Notes under the pieces: model-generated
The model's database searches: none
Told to the model about the DNA's origin: nothing
The model's input: the letters and a program-made list of their open reading frames with translations, nothing else
NCBI RefSeq assembly: GCF_018619475.1
Contig: NZ_JAHFZG010000008.1
Coordinates: 62,001-126,000 of the forward strand
Length of the DNA: 64,000 nt
Reading direction: 5' to 3'
Source of the DNA: Rhodomicrobium sp. Az07
GTDB taxonomy: Bacteria; Pseudomonadota; Alphaproteobacteria; Rhizobiales; Rhodomicrobiaceae
Translations under genes and position numbers: made by a program
Shown here: positions 26,146 through 36,617 of the stretch, one piece after another
Layout: each line of letters opens with the position of its first letter
How positions within the stretch are numbered: the first letter of the stretch is position 1

Positions 26146-27765
26146 TCAGTAGCCCAGTGGCCGGGCATCCGTCACGAAGGGATGGTATTGATAGAGCCAG
26201 GTCTCGCTCAACACCTTTTCCTCGGCCCGCAGGTAAAGGCGGAGTTCGACCGGCTCGCGGCCATCGACGCTGAGGTCGAAATGCGCGCGCCAGTGCCCCG
26301 GCACATCGTCCGGGACGGCCTCCGCGACCGACGAGCGGACATTGCCGCGCGACGCCCAGGCCACAACCTCCGGCTTCACGCCGCTCGGCAAGTCCTTGAG
26401 CGGGCCGCCAAGGAATTCGACCGTGAACTTGCGCACACCGTAAGGCCGGACCGTTCCGGGTTCGCCGCCACGCCCGAACCTTGTGGCGACGCAGCGCGCG
26501 AGCGGCGTCGGATAGGGCTCGTCGGAGAGCCAATGCAGCCTGTAGGCGAGGTCGATGCGGTCGCCGGGTTCGGGCCGCTTCTCCGGGTTCCAGTAGGCGA
26601 CGATGTTGTCGTTGATCTCGTCGTCGGTCGGAATTTCCACCAGTTGGACGGCGCCCTTGCCCCAGCCGTTGCCTCTCGGCTCGACCCAGGTCGACGGGCG
26701 CTTTTCATAGCCGACGCCATCCTGATAATGGTCGAAGACGCGGTCGCGCTGAAGCAGGCCGAAGCCGCGCGGGTGCTCGTCGGCGAAGCTTGAAATCGTG
26801 ATGTGCGACGGATTGTTGAGCGGTCGCCAGATGCGCTCGCCCTGCCCGGTCGCCAGCGAAAGCCCGTCGGAATCATGCACCTCGGGCCGCCAGTCGATCC
26901 CGGCGGGCTTTGCCTTTTCGCCATACCAGAACATGGAGGTGAGCGGCGCGAGGCCCAGCCGCTCCACGGCTTCGCGGAAGAACAGCGTGAGTTCGATGTC
27001 CATCACCACGCCGCTCGTGCGATGCAGGTCGAACTTGTACGCGCCGGACACGCTCGGGCTGTCGAGCAGGGCGTAGACCGTGACGGTGCGTGAGGCGGGC
27101 GGCGCCGGCATGAACCAGAAGGAGACGAAATCCGGGAATTCTTCGTGCCCTGAGCCACCGGGCGACAACGCGATGCCGCGAGCCGACATGCCCACCTGTC
27201 CGAGTTCGCCCTTCGCGCGGAAATAGGACGCGCCGAGGAAGGTCGCCCACGGCTCCGCCTTCTTCCAGTCTTCCTTGCCGTCGCGCGGCTCCATCACCCA
27301 GAAGCCCGCCAAGGAGGACGGCGTCGGCGCGAGGCGCGCGGCGGGGCTGCTCTCGGCTATGGTGAAATAGGCCGGATCGTAGATGATTTCGCGCGAAAGG
27401 GCGCCGCCCGCGTTCGGCTCCAGCGCATGCATGCGCACCGTTTTCGGGAAGTAGTAGCCCACATGCTGGAACGTGATCGGGAAGGCCGCCTCGTGGCCGT
27501 CGCCATAGAGCGCGTAATCGTGTCTGTATTTGAGCTTGCCGTGCGCATCGTAGTCGATGGCGGCGACGGTCGCGGGATCGGGGCGCGGGGGCGGCGAATA
27601 AGGCGCTTTCGACCGTGCTTCCGCGTGCGCCTTCAGCCAGTCGAAGGAAAACGGCTGCGGATCGCCGAAACGAAGGCCGGGCGCGGGCGTACCGGCAAAC
27701 GCGGGAAGCGCTGCGGCAGCCTGGGCAGCCAGCGCGAGTTTCATAAAACTGCGGCGATCGAGCAT
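26146..27765 (-). CDS. Periplasmic glucan biosynthesis protein, OpgD/OpgG family
   Basis: Protein of 539 residues acting on osmoregulated periplasmic glucans. ATG at 27765 gives a twin-arginine signal (LDRRSFMKLALAAQAAAALPAFA), the export route used by OpgD rather than the Sec-dependent OpgG. The MdoG domain follows: FPITFQHVGYYFP, ERLGLAPLTSMFWYGE, LNNPSHITISSF and GFGLLQRDRVFDHYQD are recognisable. The C-terminal immunoglobulin-like part ends FVTDARPLGY. No opgH glucosyltransferase is seen next to it, so the partner must lie elsewhere. Confidence 0.9.
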   Translation of the reverse strand: MLDRRSFMKLALAAQAAAALPAFAGTPAPGLRFGDPQPFSFDWLKAHAEARSKAPYSPPPRPDPATVAAIDYDAHGKLKYRHDYALYGDGHEAAFPITFQHVGYYFPKTVRMHALEPNAGGALSREIIYDPAYFTIAESSPAARLAPTPSSLAGFWVMEPRDGKEDWKKAEPWATFLGASYFRAKGELGQVGMSARGIALSPGGSGHEEFPDFVSFWFMPAPPASRTVTVYALLDSPSVSGAYKFDLHRTSGVVMDIELTLFFREAVERLGLAPLTSMFWYGEKAKPAGIDWRPEVHDSDGLSLATGQGERIWRPLNNPSHITISSFADEHPRGFGLLQRDRVFDHYQDGVGYEKRPSTWVEPRGNGWGKGAVQLVEIPTDDEINDNIVAYWNPEKRPEPGDRIDLAYRLHWLSDEPYPTPLARCVATRFGRGGEPGTVRPYGVRKFTVEFLGGPLKDLPSGVKPEVVAWASRGNVRSSVAEAVPDDVPGHWRAHFDLSVDGREPVELRLYLRAEEKVLSETWLYQYHPFVTDARPLGY

Positions 27766-28253
27766 GGAAGAAGTGCCCCTCGTGAAATCCCGGATGCGGG
27801 TCAGCCGCCCGCCTTGTGGCGATGTCTCTAGCGGGGCTTTTGGGAAATGGGAAGGCGCAATTTGCAATCGGGTTGTAGCGGGCGCGGCGTCAAATTCGCG
27901 GCGCCTGCGATCAGGCGGGCGGCTTTCCAAGCTTTCGGTGTTCCGGCGCATACGTTTGCCAACCCTCGCTGCACGATCTCAGGCAAAGTTGCGTCTTAAG
28001 AGCGCGAGCACCTTTGTCGATGCCGGTGCAGCTTGAATTAATATTCGATGATCAAGTCATCAGCCGGACGGATCGGACCGCCGGGATATCGGGCGCCGTC
28101 GCTGCAAATTCGTCGCCCTTGGCCTCAGTCCCTTCGCGGCTGGCACCCGTGCCGCGGCCTGACAGGCGCGGCCGAGCCGCTGGCTTGGCAGTTGCACGCC
28201 GGAGATGACGCTCGGGCGCCGCGAAAACGCGGCCCTTATGTTCCCCGGCATGC
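27766..28253. other. Non-coding region between opgD-like gene and pbpC
   Basis: About 490 bases between the OpgD-like start and the PbpC stop, both on the minus strand. The opgD promoter should be here. No reading frame with codon use or start signal like a gene was found. A short AT-rich stretch near 28,030-28,060 stands out from otherwise GC-rich sequence. Confidence 0.4.
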
Positions 28254-30350
28254 CTACCGAAGGCGGATTTGCGTGCGGTCGGACCTTCCCTCCGCGTCGA
28301 CGACGGTAATCTGCACGAAGCCGGGCCCGCGCGGTCTGAGAAAGGCATCGCGTCGATGCGGCGACGAGGCAAGCGGCGTGCCATCCACGAGCCAGGTTAG
28401 CGGCAACGCGCCACCCTCTGCCTTCAGCGCCACCGGCATGGCAACCTCATCTCCGTCCCCGCCTTCCGTGTGCGCGAGTTCCACCTCGGAGTTCGGCGGC
28501 GGAAAGGCGATATGAAGCGCCTGTTCGACGGCCCCTCCCGAACCCTCCCGCCTTTGCTCGCGGAAGACGCGAAGCGGGGGCGGCAGATCCGAATTCCTGC
28601 GCGATCCGATGAGGTTCGGCGGCGGCGAACCGAATGGCGCCCGGCGCGGGCCGATGGCGGCGAAAAGTTCGAACATCGCCGGAGCCGCAACGCGCAAGCC
28701 GACGAGCCCGGGAGCGGCGCTGGCGTCGGCCCGCCCAGCCCATACGGCCACCGTATATTCGCCATCGTAGCCCGCCGCCCAGGCGTCCCGGAAGCCGTAA
28801 GAGGTGCCGGTCTTGAAAGCCACCCGCCCCGGCGTGACGTTGGGCGGCACGGGAGCGCCGCGCAAAATATCCGTGACATACCAGACGGCTGCCGGCTGAA
28901 GCAGCGCGGGCGGCTCGCTCGTCCCCCAAACGGGGCCGTCATCCTTCTGGTAGCGGATCGGAACCAGCGTGCCGCCACGGCCGAGCGCGGCATAGAGCGT
29001 CGTCAGATTTTCGAGCGTTAGCCCGGCGCCACCAAGCGCGACCGTCAGGTTACGCGGCATCGCGAACGGCATGCCGACCTCGCGAAACCGTGCGGCGAGC
29101 CGCACCGGGCCGACCTCGTTCAGCACCTTCACGGCCGGAATGTTCAGCGAAAGCTGGAGCGCCGAGCGCACCGTGACCGTGCCGTGGAAGACGTTGTCGA
29201 AATTCACCGGCGCATAGGTGCCGAAGCGAACGGGCCTGTCGTCGATCAGCGTTTCGGGATGGGCGACCCCTTCCTCGAAGGCGAGACCGTAGATGAATGG
29301 CTTCAGGGCGGAGCCCGGCGAGCGGATCGCGCTTGTCATGTCGATGGCGCCGAGGCGGTCGCCGTCGAAATATCCCGCCGAGCCGACATGCGCGAGCACT
29401 TCGCCGGTCCGGCTCCGGACGATGAGCGCGGCGATGGATATCTTTTCGCCGAAGGTCTCGGCATTTCGCCGCACAACGGCCTCGGCCTGTTCCTGCAAGG
29501 TGCGGTCGATGGTGGTGGCGATGACGGGTACGCCGGGATTTTGCGCGATCAGGCGTTCCGAAATATGCGGCGCAAGCGCCCGGAAATCCAGCCGACCGCG
29601 TGGCGCGACGCTCGCGATGGCCACGCGAGCGTCCGCCTCCGCGATAAGTCCCGCCGTCGCCGCCCGCCGTATCACACGGTTGCGCCCGGCAACGAGCGAG
29701 GCATAGCCGCGATCAGGGCGGCGCGTCTCCGGCGACTGCGGGATCGCCACGAGCAACGCCGCTTCCGCGATGGAGAGGCGATGGGGCTCCTTGCCGAAAT
29801 AGGCGAGCGAGGCGGCGCGAACGCCTTCGAGGTTGCCCCCGTAGGGCGCAAGCTTCAGGTACAGCGCGAGGATTTCATCTTTCGTAAGCGCCCATTCGAG
29901 GCGGATCGCGTCGGCGATCTGCTGGAACTTCGCCGGGATGGAACGCGTCGGCGAGCCGCGAAGGAGCCGCGCGACCTGCATGGTCAGCGTCGAGCCGCCG
30001 GAGATCGCCTTGCCGTGGCGCGCGGCCTGAAGCGCGGCGCGGCCGAATGCAAGAGGATCGACGCCATAATGAGTGTTGAACCGCTTGTCTTCGAACGTGA
30101 ACAGCAAGTTGAGGTAGGTCGGGCTGACATCCTCGCGGCGGGCGTCGAGCCGCCAGCGGCCCTCGGGCGTAGTGAACGCGCGAAGCAGGCGTCCGTCGCG
30201 GTCGAGCACGAGGCGAGAGGAGGAAGCCGCCGCATCGAGAGGCAGCGGTTCGAACAGCTTCAGCGCATATGCGGAAACAGCGGCGAGACACGCAAACAGG
30301 GCCAATACAAGCCAAACTCGTCTATTCCGCACCATACCACGCAACATCAT
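28254..30350 (-). CDS. pbpC: Penicillin-binding protein 1C
   Basis: Bifunctional class A PBP of 698 residues. One N-terminal anchor (about residues 13-30) precedes the GT51 transglycosylase domain (LLFTFEDKRFNTHYGVD, catalytic Glu near 87, and SGGSTLTMQVARLL). The transpeptidase domain has the serine motif SPGSALKPFIYG near 347, SLN (LQLSLNIPAVKVLNEVG), and KTGTSYGFRDAWAAGYDGEYTVAVW. The C-terminal BiPBP domain ends FVQITVVDAEGRSDRTQIRLR. The gene for an alpha-2-macroglobulin lies just upstream in the same direction, the usual pbpC-yfhM pairing. Confidence 0.95.
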   Translation of the reverse strand: MMLRGMVRNRRVWLVLALFACLAAVSAYALKLFEPLPLDAAASSSRLVLDRDGRLLRAFTTPEGRWRLDARREDVSPTYLNLLFTFEDKRFNTHYGVDPLAFGRAALQAARHGKAISGGSTLTMQVARLLRGSPTRSIPAKFQQIADAIRLEWALTKDEILALYLKLAPYGGNLEGVRAASLAYFGKEPHRLSIAEAALLVAIPQSPETRRPDRGYASLVAGRNRVIRRAATAGLIAEADARVAIASVAPRGRLDFRALAPHISERLIAQNPGVPVIATTIDRTLQEQAEAVVRRNAETFGEKISIAALIVRSRTGEVLAHVGSAGYFDGDRLGAIDMTSAIRSPGSALKPFIYGLAFEEGVAHPETLIDDRPVRFGTYAPVNFDNVFHGTVTVRSALQLSLNIPAVKVLNEVGPVRLAARFREVGMPFAMPRNLTVALGGAGLTLENLTTLYAALGRGGTLVPIRYQKDDGPVWGTSEPPALLQPAAVWYVTDILRGAPVPPNVTPGRVAFKTGTSYGFRDAWAAGYDGEYTVAVWAGRADASAAPGLVGLRVAAPAMFELFAAIGPRRAPFGSPPPNLIGSRRNSDLPPPLRVFREQRREGSGGAVEQALHIAFPPPNSEVELAHTEGGDGDEVAMPVALKAEGGALPLTWLVDGTPLASSPHRRDAFLRPRGPGFVQITVVDAEGRSDRTQIRLR

Positions 30351-30518
30351 CGATCCAATCGCACGCGAAACTCGCTCCAGGCTGGGCGCGTTCCTTAAAA
30401 ACAGAAGTAAATGAGGAACCCGTCCCGAAGCTTATATAGTCACGCTATCGTTGTGGAACGATGGACTTTCCATCAATAATTGTTCAGGGCGGCGCGACGC
30501 CGCACCGCCCTGCCGATC

Positions 30519-33500
30519 TTATTGAGCCGCGTCGATCTCGACCGTCGCACCCGACGTGCGGGCGAAGCGATCGGGGCGATACATGTCCTCAACGCGCGCA
30601 CCGGCATGCGTGTATGCACCGGGCGTAACCGCGCGCATCACGTAAGCCATCGTGAGTTGCGCGGGTTGCTTGCGGCTCGCGTCCGTCAGCGAATACGCCG
30701 CCACGAAGCGGTCGTCGCGGAAGGACGAGAAAGCGGGCGTCCAGGTCGACGGCAGCCACGAAAACGCCTTGAGGTCGCTCCCCTTCAACAGCGCCGGATT
30801 CTCGATGTCGAAGCCCGCGGGCAAGCGATCCTCAACGACGATCTGGCCCGTCTTCGCCTCGACTTCCGTCACCTTCAGCACCACGACGACGCGGTCGTTC
30901 TGCTTCAGTCTGTCGAAGGCGATTTCCTTCCCGTCGGGGGCGTAGGTCTTGCGCTCGATCCTGAACCCGCTTTCGGCCGACGGCTCCGGTTCGAGGCCCT
31001 CGCCCGTGACAAGCACGGAAGCGGGCACCGTGTCGGAGCCTGCGTTCTTGACCACCAACCCATCGGCGGCAAATTGGGCGCGCGTGAGCGCCGTCTCGAA
31101 CTGCGCAGCCGTCGCGTTCGGCAGGATCGCACTGACATTGGTGACGGCGATGCGGTCGCCCTTGAAGTCGCTGCCCGCAAGCACCGTCTGGAAGGAGCCC
31201 TTCACCGGCCGGCCGTTGACTTCGAGCGCGAGATCCTTGTTCTGCGCATCGAGCGTGCGCGCGGCGAGAAGCAGCCAAAGGCTTTCCTGCGTCGTCGTCT
31301 CCTTCTGCTGCGCGCGAAGCTTCGTCACGATATCGAACGCCTTCTGAAGCTGCGGCGTCGCGGCGTTGCTTTCGCCGAGCAGCGCCAGAACCGCCGCCGC
31401 GTCGCGAAGCTCGGTGCCGTAGTCGGCCCGGTTTGCGAGCGGCGTTTTGGCATCCGGCTTCGTAAGAAGGTCCAGCGCGGAGGCGAAAGTCAGCGTTGCG
31501 CGCTCGCGGTCGCCCATCATGGCAAGCGCGGCGGCGAGCTGGGCGCGGGCAATCGGCGTCGAGAAGGCGTCGATCTTGGTGTCGGCGTAATAGCGAAGGT
31601 CGCCCAGCACACCACGGCCGGAACGCGCCAGCACGTATAGCGCATAGGCCAGATCCTCGCCGCCCTTCTTGAAATCGCCCGCATTGTTGACCGCGTTCCT
31701 GAGCCGGTCGAGCGCGAGGGCGTAATTGCCGTCGCGCACGGCGTATCCCTTTTCCTTCGCGCGGGTCATGAATTCGGCGCCATAGGCGGTGAGCCAGATA
31801 TCCTCGCCGCCCGGCCCCCACAGGCCGAAAGTGCCGTTCGATCCCTGCATCTCATAGAGGCGCGCGATCGCCTTTTCGATGGCGACCTTCGCTTTCGGCT
31901 CCTTCGAGACGCGGGCGCGCGAGGCGACCTCATCATAATAAAGGAGCGGCAGCGCGCGGCTCGTCGTCTGCTCGGCGCAGCCATAGGGGTAGCGGTCGAG
32001 GCCGAGCAGCAGGCCGGGCACGTCGAACGACGCCGTGCGGCTTGCGGTAAGCGAGATGCGCGAGGTTGCGGGCACCAGATCGGCCACGAGTTCAGGCCCG
32101 ACGCGCAGCGAGCCGGTGTTCGCCGCGAGCGTCACCGTGGAGCGGCGGCGCACATTCGGCGCGGGCGGCTCGACGGGGATGGCGTAGGTGCGCTCGATGG
32201 CGACATTGCCGGGGCCGGTGAGCGAGAAGCTCACGCTGCCTTCGCCGACGGACGCCGCGCGCAGCGGGATAACCGCCGAAACGCGCTTTTCGAGATCGAG
32301 CTGAAGCGTGCTTTGGCCTTCGCCTTCCACCTCGACGCCGCCCTCGCCCTTGACCGCGAGTTGGTAGGCTCCGGCGGGCGCTTCGACGTTCTCGATGGAA
32401 AGATGCAGGTTTGAGCGGTCGCCGAGCAGCAGATACTTCGGCGCGGTCGCCTGCGCGACGACCGTATCGCGCACGATGACATCCTTCTCGCCCGTGCCGA
32501 GTTTCGTCGGCGACCAGGCTTGCGCGGAAAGCCGCATCGTGCCGTTGAAGGCCGGAAGCTCGAACGTGACCTGCGCCTTGCCGTCCGCGTCGACCTTGAC
32601 CGGGCCGGAATAAACCGCGAGCGGCGTTTCGGCCAGCGGGCGGCCGTTCATGTCGAGGCCACCTTCGTCGCCGCCGGAGCGGACCTGACCGCGCACACCC
32701 TGCATGCCGTCGATGAGCTTGCCGTAGAGATCGCGCATTTCGAGACCGAGGCGGCGCTGGCCGAAATAGTAGGCGGCGGGCTGCGGCGTCTTGTAACGCG
32801 TAATGTTGAGGATGCCGAGGTCGACGCCCGAGACGACGAGCGTCGCGCTTTCGCCCGCGTCGAGACCGGCGACGGAGGCCGTGACGGTGACGGGACCGGC
32901 GGGCCGAACGGCCGGCGGCGTATCGAGCGCGACGGACAGCGTGCGCGGCTTGGCGTCGAGCGCGATCCACTTCACCCCGACCGCGCGGCTCGGCATCCGC
33001 TTCGCGGCGCTATCCATCGGCCGGTAGAGGATCGCGGTCGCATACGCGCCCGGTCCCCATGCCGGATCGACCTTGAACGTCGCCGACCCGCCCGAGGCTG
33101 CCACATCGACGAACTGGGTCGCCAGCACCTTGTCGCTCACGATGGCGACGAGCGCCTTGCCCGCCATGCGCGGCAGGATCGACACCTTGATGTCGTCGCC
33201 GGGACCGTAGGACGCCTTGTCGAGCGCGAGGTTCAGGATTTCCGGCGTTTCGGAAGCTTCGGAGACGTACCATCCCGCAGAGAAGGTGACGCTCGTGGCC
33301 GGGCCCTTCGCATCGGTGGATGCGATGTCGAGGCGGTAATTGCCGGGCTTCACGGGCGCGGAGATCTTCACCGTGCCGCTTTCGGGCGTGTCGAGCGTGC
33401 CGCCCGCGACACGGCTTTCATAGGTGACGAGTTCGTAGGACCAGCGGTTGTCGCGGTTATACCACTGGAACTGGTTTTCGACGCGCAGCAGATCCCATTT

Positions 33501-35861
33501 CAGGCCCTTGATTTCGGCCTGTTTGCCGTCGGTGCTGATGCCGACCACCTCGAACGCGGCGTCGTCGCCGTCCGGCACGGAGCCCTGGAAAAGCGGCTTC
33601 ACGCCGACGAAGCTCTTGCCCGTGTCGACCTTGAGGCCGATGCGGTCGGTCAGCGCGCGGCCCGACGGCTCGCGCAGGCGCACGGTGATGTCGGCGGATA
33701 GCGGCTTCGTCGTCTGAGGCAGTTCCGGCAGCGCGATGGAAAGCTTCGCCGCGCCTTGCGCATCGGTCGTCGGCAGGCCGTCGAGCGCGGTGCGAACCGT
33801 GGTGAACTTCTCGCTCTCGATCCCCACGCGGAAGCCGGGGAAGCCCGCGACTTCGCTCGCCGCCGAGACCGCGATTTCGCCTTCAAGGCCGAGATTGGAG
33901 GCGGGCGCGCCGTAGAGATAGCGGCCGTCCAGCGCGATCACGCCGGGCTTCGCCGCCGAAATCAGCGGCTGCTCGGCCTTGAGCTTCATCTCCAGCCGCT
34001 CCGGCACGTAATCTTCCACGAGGAACGTCTTCTCGTAGAGCGACGGCGCTTTCGGATCGACATACGCCGCGATGCGCCACGAGCCCGTCATCGCCGTTTC
34101 GGGCAGCGCGATCTGCCAGCTTCTGCCGCCATTGCCCTGATCGGCGAGAGTCTCGCGGCGGTCCTCCACGCCATCGGGGCGGAAAAGCTTCACGATGAGC
34201 GGCGTGGAGGGCGCGGCGTTGGCCGCCTGATCGCGCAACAGCGCCGTGACGTACACCGTTTCGCCCGAGCGATAGACGCCGCGCTCTGTGAACACGAACG
34301 CGTCGAGCGGGCCGGGGGGCGTGCGTCCGCCGACGCCGCGATCGGACAGGTCGAACGCCTGCTTCGTGACGTCGAGGAAGCCGTAATCCTTGTCGGCACC
34401 GCGTGCGATCACGAGCGCGGGGGCTAGGCCGCCCGTGCCTTTGGCGAGGCCAGCGTCGAACACCGCTTCGCCATTTGCGTCGGTCTTTGCCGTGCCGAGC
34501 ACTTCGTTGTTGCGCGCGAGGAGACGGATTTCCGCGCCCTCGACCGGCGCCGCCGAGCCGAGCGAGCGCACATAGACATGCACGCTATCCGCACCGCTAA
34601 ACGCAGTCAGGCCAAGGTCCGACACCACGAACCATTGCGTCGATTTCGTCGAATAATCGTCCGAGGCGTCGGCGCTGTCGGCATCGACCTTCGCGGCTTC
34701 TTCGGCGGAGGACGCCGCGATGACATAAAGGCCGGGCTTCAAATTCGGCAGCAACGTGTCGACGGGAAATGCGGTCGTCACTTCCTCATTCGGCTTCATC
34801 TCGACCGGCATCTCGCCCGACCAGAGCTTTTCACCCTTGGTGTTGGCGATCTGGTTCAGCTGATAGCCTTCGAGCGAAGACTGGAAATTGCCGTCGAGCA
34901 CTTCGTCTGCGAGGCGGCGGTCGCCGATGCGATAGATCGAAGCCTTCACGAGCTTCGTATTGATGCTGACGACGGGGATGCCCTGCTGGCCCGTGCGCGG
35001 CAGCACGTAATTGCGGCCCGACAGGCGCACCGAAGGCGAGCGGTCGCGGATGTAGACGGTAAGATCGACGGGCTTCGGCAGGAGATCGTCCTCGGTGGAC
35101 GGGATACCGCTCCTGATCTTCACCTCATAGCGCTTGCCGTGCAGCAGTTCCTCGACGCAAAGCTGCCGCCCGTCGACGCGGACGGAGCCGGGCTTCGCAT
35201 TGTTGACGGTGACGTAATTCGTGTAGTCGACGCGGCCTTTGGCGAGGCTGTCGGAGAATTGCACGCAGATGCGTGGCGCGTTCGACTCGTTGTCGGCCGT
35301 GTAGTCGAGCATGCGGAAGCCGTGCTCGTTGAAGGCTTCGTCATAGGCTGTCTGCACATCCGGGTTCGCATCGAGTCCGAGGCTGATCTTGTACACGCGG
35401 AGCGCGGGGCGCCATTGTTCGCGCGCGCCGAGACTCTCCGCGAGCACCGCGAGAGCGGCTGCCTTGGCGCCGGGCATGGACGCGCGCGCATACGCGATAT
35501 AGGCCGACGAACCGGCATTGCGGGCGAACGCGATCTTCTCGCCGTATTTTTCCGTCTCGATGGCGAGATAGGCGCGCGCGAGTTGCAGCCACGTGTCCGC
35601 GTTCTTGCGGTCGAGCAGCGCCGACGATGCGAAATAGCCGGTGGCCGCGCGCGGATTGTTTGCGGCGATGGCCTTGACGCCCTCGGCTTTCCAGCCCCTG
35701 GCATCCTTGCCCTTTGTGGGCCATGTGGCGGTGAGCGTGTTTTCGAAGCTCTCGGACTCGCGGACGACGAAGTCCTCAATCGGGGATCGCGGATCGGCGT
35801 TTGCGGCCACGACCGTGCTGAAAGTGATGAAACAAGCGAGCAAAACACGCATCAAATACAT
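30519..35861 (-). CDS. Bacterial alpha-2-macroglobulin (YfhM-like)
   Basis: Very large periplasmic protein of 1780 residues thought to trap proteases and protect the cell when peptidoglycan is breached, in step with PbpC. A signal peptide (cleavage probably after VVAANA) is followed by an N-terminal helical region, multiple MG domains, a bait region, and the thioester domain. The thioester motif is intact as YGCAEQTTS (Cys near 1293), so the protein should be able to cross-link attackers. An LLAC tetrapeptide near residue 10 resembles a lipobox but lies too early in the signal to be convincing. pbpC follows 168 bases downstream. Confidence 0.93.
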   Translation of the reverse strand: MYLMRVLLACFITFSTVVAANADPRSPIEDFVVRESESFENTLTATWPTKGKDARGWKAEGVKAIAANNPRAATGYFASSALLDRKNADTWLQLARAYLAIETEKYGEKIAFARNAGSSAYIAYARASMPGAKAAALAVLAESLGAREQWRPALRVYKISLGLDANPDVQTAYDEAFNEHGFRMLDYTADNESNAPRICVQFSDSLAKGRVDYTNYVTVNNAKPGSVRVDGRQLCVEELLHGKRYEVKIRSGIPSTEDDLLPKPVDLTVYIRDRSPSVRLSGRNYVLPRTGQQGIPVVSINTKLVKASIYRIGDRRLADEVLDGNFQSSLEGYQLNQIANTKGEKLWSGEMPVEMKPNEEVTTAFPVDTLLPNLKPGLYVIAASSAEEAAKVDADSADASDDYSTKSTQWFVVSDLGLTAFSGADSVHVYVRSLGSAAPVEGAEIRLLARNNEVLGTAKTDANGEAVFDAGLAKGTGGLAPALVIARGADKDYGFLDVTKQAFDLSDRGVGGRTPPGPLDAFVFTERGVYRSGETVYVTALLRDQAANAAPSTPLIVKLFRPDGVEDRRETLADQGNGGRSWQIALPETAMTGSWRIAAYVDPKAPSLYEKTFLVEDYVPERLEMKLKAEQPLISAAKPGVIALDGRYLYGAPASNLGLEGEIAVSAASEVAGFPGFRVGIESEKFTTVRTALDGLPTTDAQGAAKLSIALPELPQTTKPLSADITVRLREPSGRALTDRIGLKVDTGKSFVGVKPLFQGSVPDGDDAAFEVVGISTDGKQAEIKGLKWDLLRVENQFQWYNRDNRWSYELVTYESRVAGGTLDTPESGTVKISAPVKPGNYRLDIASTDAKGPATSVTFSAGWYVSEASETPEILNLALDKASYGPGDDIKVSILPRMAGKALVAIVSDKVLATQFVDVAASGGSATFKVDPAWGPGAYATAILYRPMDSAAKRMPSRAVGVKWIALDAKPRTLSVALDTPPAVRPAGPVTVTASVAGLDAGESATLVVSGVDLGILNITRYKTPQPAAYYFGQRRLGLEMRDLYGKLIDGMQGVRGQVRSGGDEGGLDMNGRPLAETPLAVYSGPVKVDADGKAQVTFELPAFNGTMRLSAQAWSPTKLGTGEKDVIVRDTVVAQATAPKYLLLGDRSNLHLSIENVEAPAGAYQLAVKGEGGVEVEGEGQSTLQLDLEKRVSAVIPLRAASVGEGSVSFSLTGPGNVAIERTYAIPVEPPAPNVRRRSTVTLAANTGSLRVGPELVADLVPATSRISLTASRTASFDVPGLLLGLDRYPYGCAEQTTSRALPLLYYDEVASRARVSKEPKAKVAIEKAIARLYEMQGSNGTFGLWGPGGEDIWLTAYGAEFMTRAKEKGYAVRDGNYALALDRLRNAVNNAGDFKKGGEDLAYALYVLARSGRGVLGDLRYYADTKIDAFSTPIARAQLAAALAMMGDRERATLTFASALDLLTKPDAKTPLANRADYGTELRDAAAVLALLGESNAATPQLQKAFDIVTKLRAQQKETTTQESLWLLLAARTLDAQNKDLALEVNGRPVKGSFQTVLAGSDFKGDRIAVTNVSAILPNATAAQFETALTRAQFAADGLVVKNAGSDTVPASVLVTGEGLEPEPSAESGFRIERKTYAPDGKEIAFDRLKQNDRVVVVLKVTEVEAKTGQIVVEDRLPAGFDIENPALLKGSDLKAFSWLPSTWTPAFSSFRDDRFVAAYSLTDASRKQPAQLTMAYVMRAVTPGAYTHAGARVEDMYRPDRFARTSGATVEIDAAQ

Positions 35862-36097
35862 CGCGCGACCTCAAGGACATTGGATACAACCTAAGATCGG
35901 ACTGATGCCCCGAAATTTGGGCTTGGGCAAGGCCGAAACCGCGAGAAAACAGGGCGCGACGATCCGGCTCGACTGACGTTTCTGTGAATACGCGTCAAAC
36001 GGATGAGCGGTTGTGCTTTCGGACCTCGAAGCTCCCACGAAATCGCCCAAAAGCGCCCTCAAGGCTAACCGACCCTTCCGAAACCGACCGGCCACCG

Positions 36098-36511
36098 ATG
36101 ACCTCCCGCCTTTCCCTCCTCGTCGCGACAGCGATGATCGCAGTGCCCGCCGCGCCGGCGTTCGCCCAGGTCGCGGACTCCATCGGCTACATTGCCACCG
36201 CGCCGATTTCCGGCCTTCCGAACGGCCCCTACAGAAGCTGGAGCGACGATCAGAAGACCACCGCCTTCAAGCGCATCGGCGGCTTCTGCCAGTTTCTCTG
36301 CGTCGACTCGTTCGGCAACACGACATTCCCCAACGTTGCCGCCGCCGACCGCGCCCGCGCCGAGGCGAAGCTGTGCCTTCAGGCGTGCGTCGTGGGTCAT
36401 CTGCCGACGGATTATCCGAACCGCGACGCGATGAAGCAGGATCTTCGCGTGGCCTACGATGCGGCGCGCAAGCGGGGTTCGGCGGCCGCCTGGCCCCTGC
36501 CGAAGGAATGA
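36098..36511 (+). CDS. Small exported protein of unknown function
   Basis: Protein of 137 residues. ATG at 36098 gives a clean signal peptide (MTSRLSLLVATAMIAVPAAPAFAQ). The mature part has four cysteines in two close pairs (FCQFLC and KLCLQAC) and ends with a basic KRGSAAAWPLPKE. The open frame extends upstream to 35984 but with no export signal at that start. No family recognised. It precedes murJ by about 106 bases on the same strand. Confidence 0.65.
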   Translation: MTSRLSLLVATAMIAVPAAPAFAQVADSIGYIATAPISGLPNGPYRSWSDDQKTTAFKRIGGFCQFLCVDSFGNTTFPNVAAADRARAEAKLCLQACVVGHLPTDYPNRDAMKQDLRVAYDAARKRGSAAAWPLPKE

Positions 36512-36617
36512 CGCGCACAGCGCGCGGGCCTACCAACGCCGCCGCGCCGGAAAGCGCGCGCTTGCTTCGAGAGGAATCGTCGCCCATAGCTTTGTAAACG
36601 CACACTCCCGGTTGTAG

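Noticed and set aside
29184-30398. 404-codon plus-strand frame opposite pbpC
   Set aside because: Shadow of pbpC; no start signal or domain.
35834-35861. Lipobox-like LLAC at the N-terminus of the macroglobulin
   Set aside because: The cysteine is at about residue 10, too early for a lipoprotein signal; cleavage after VVAANA is more likely.
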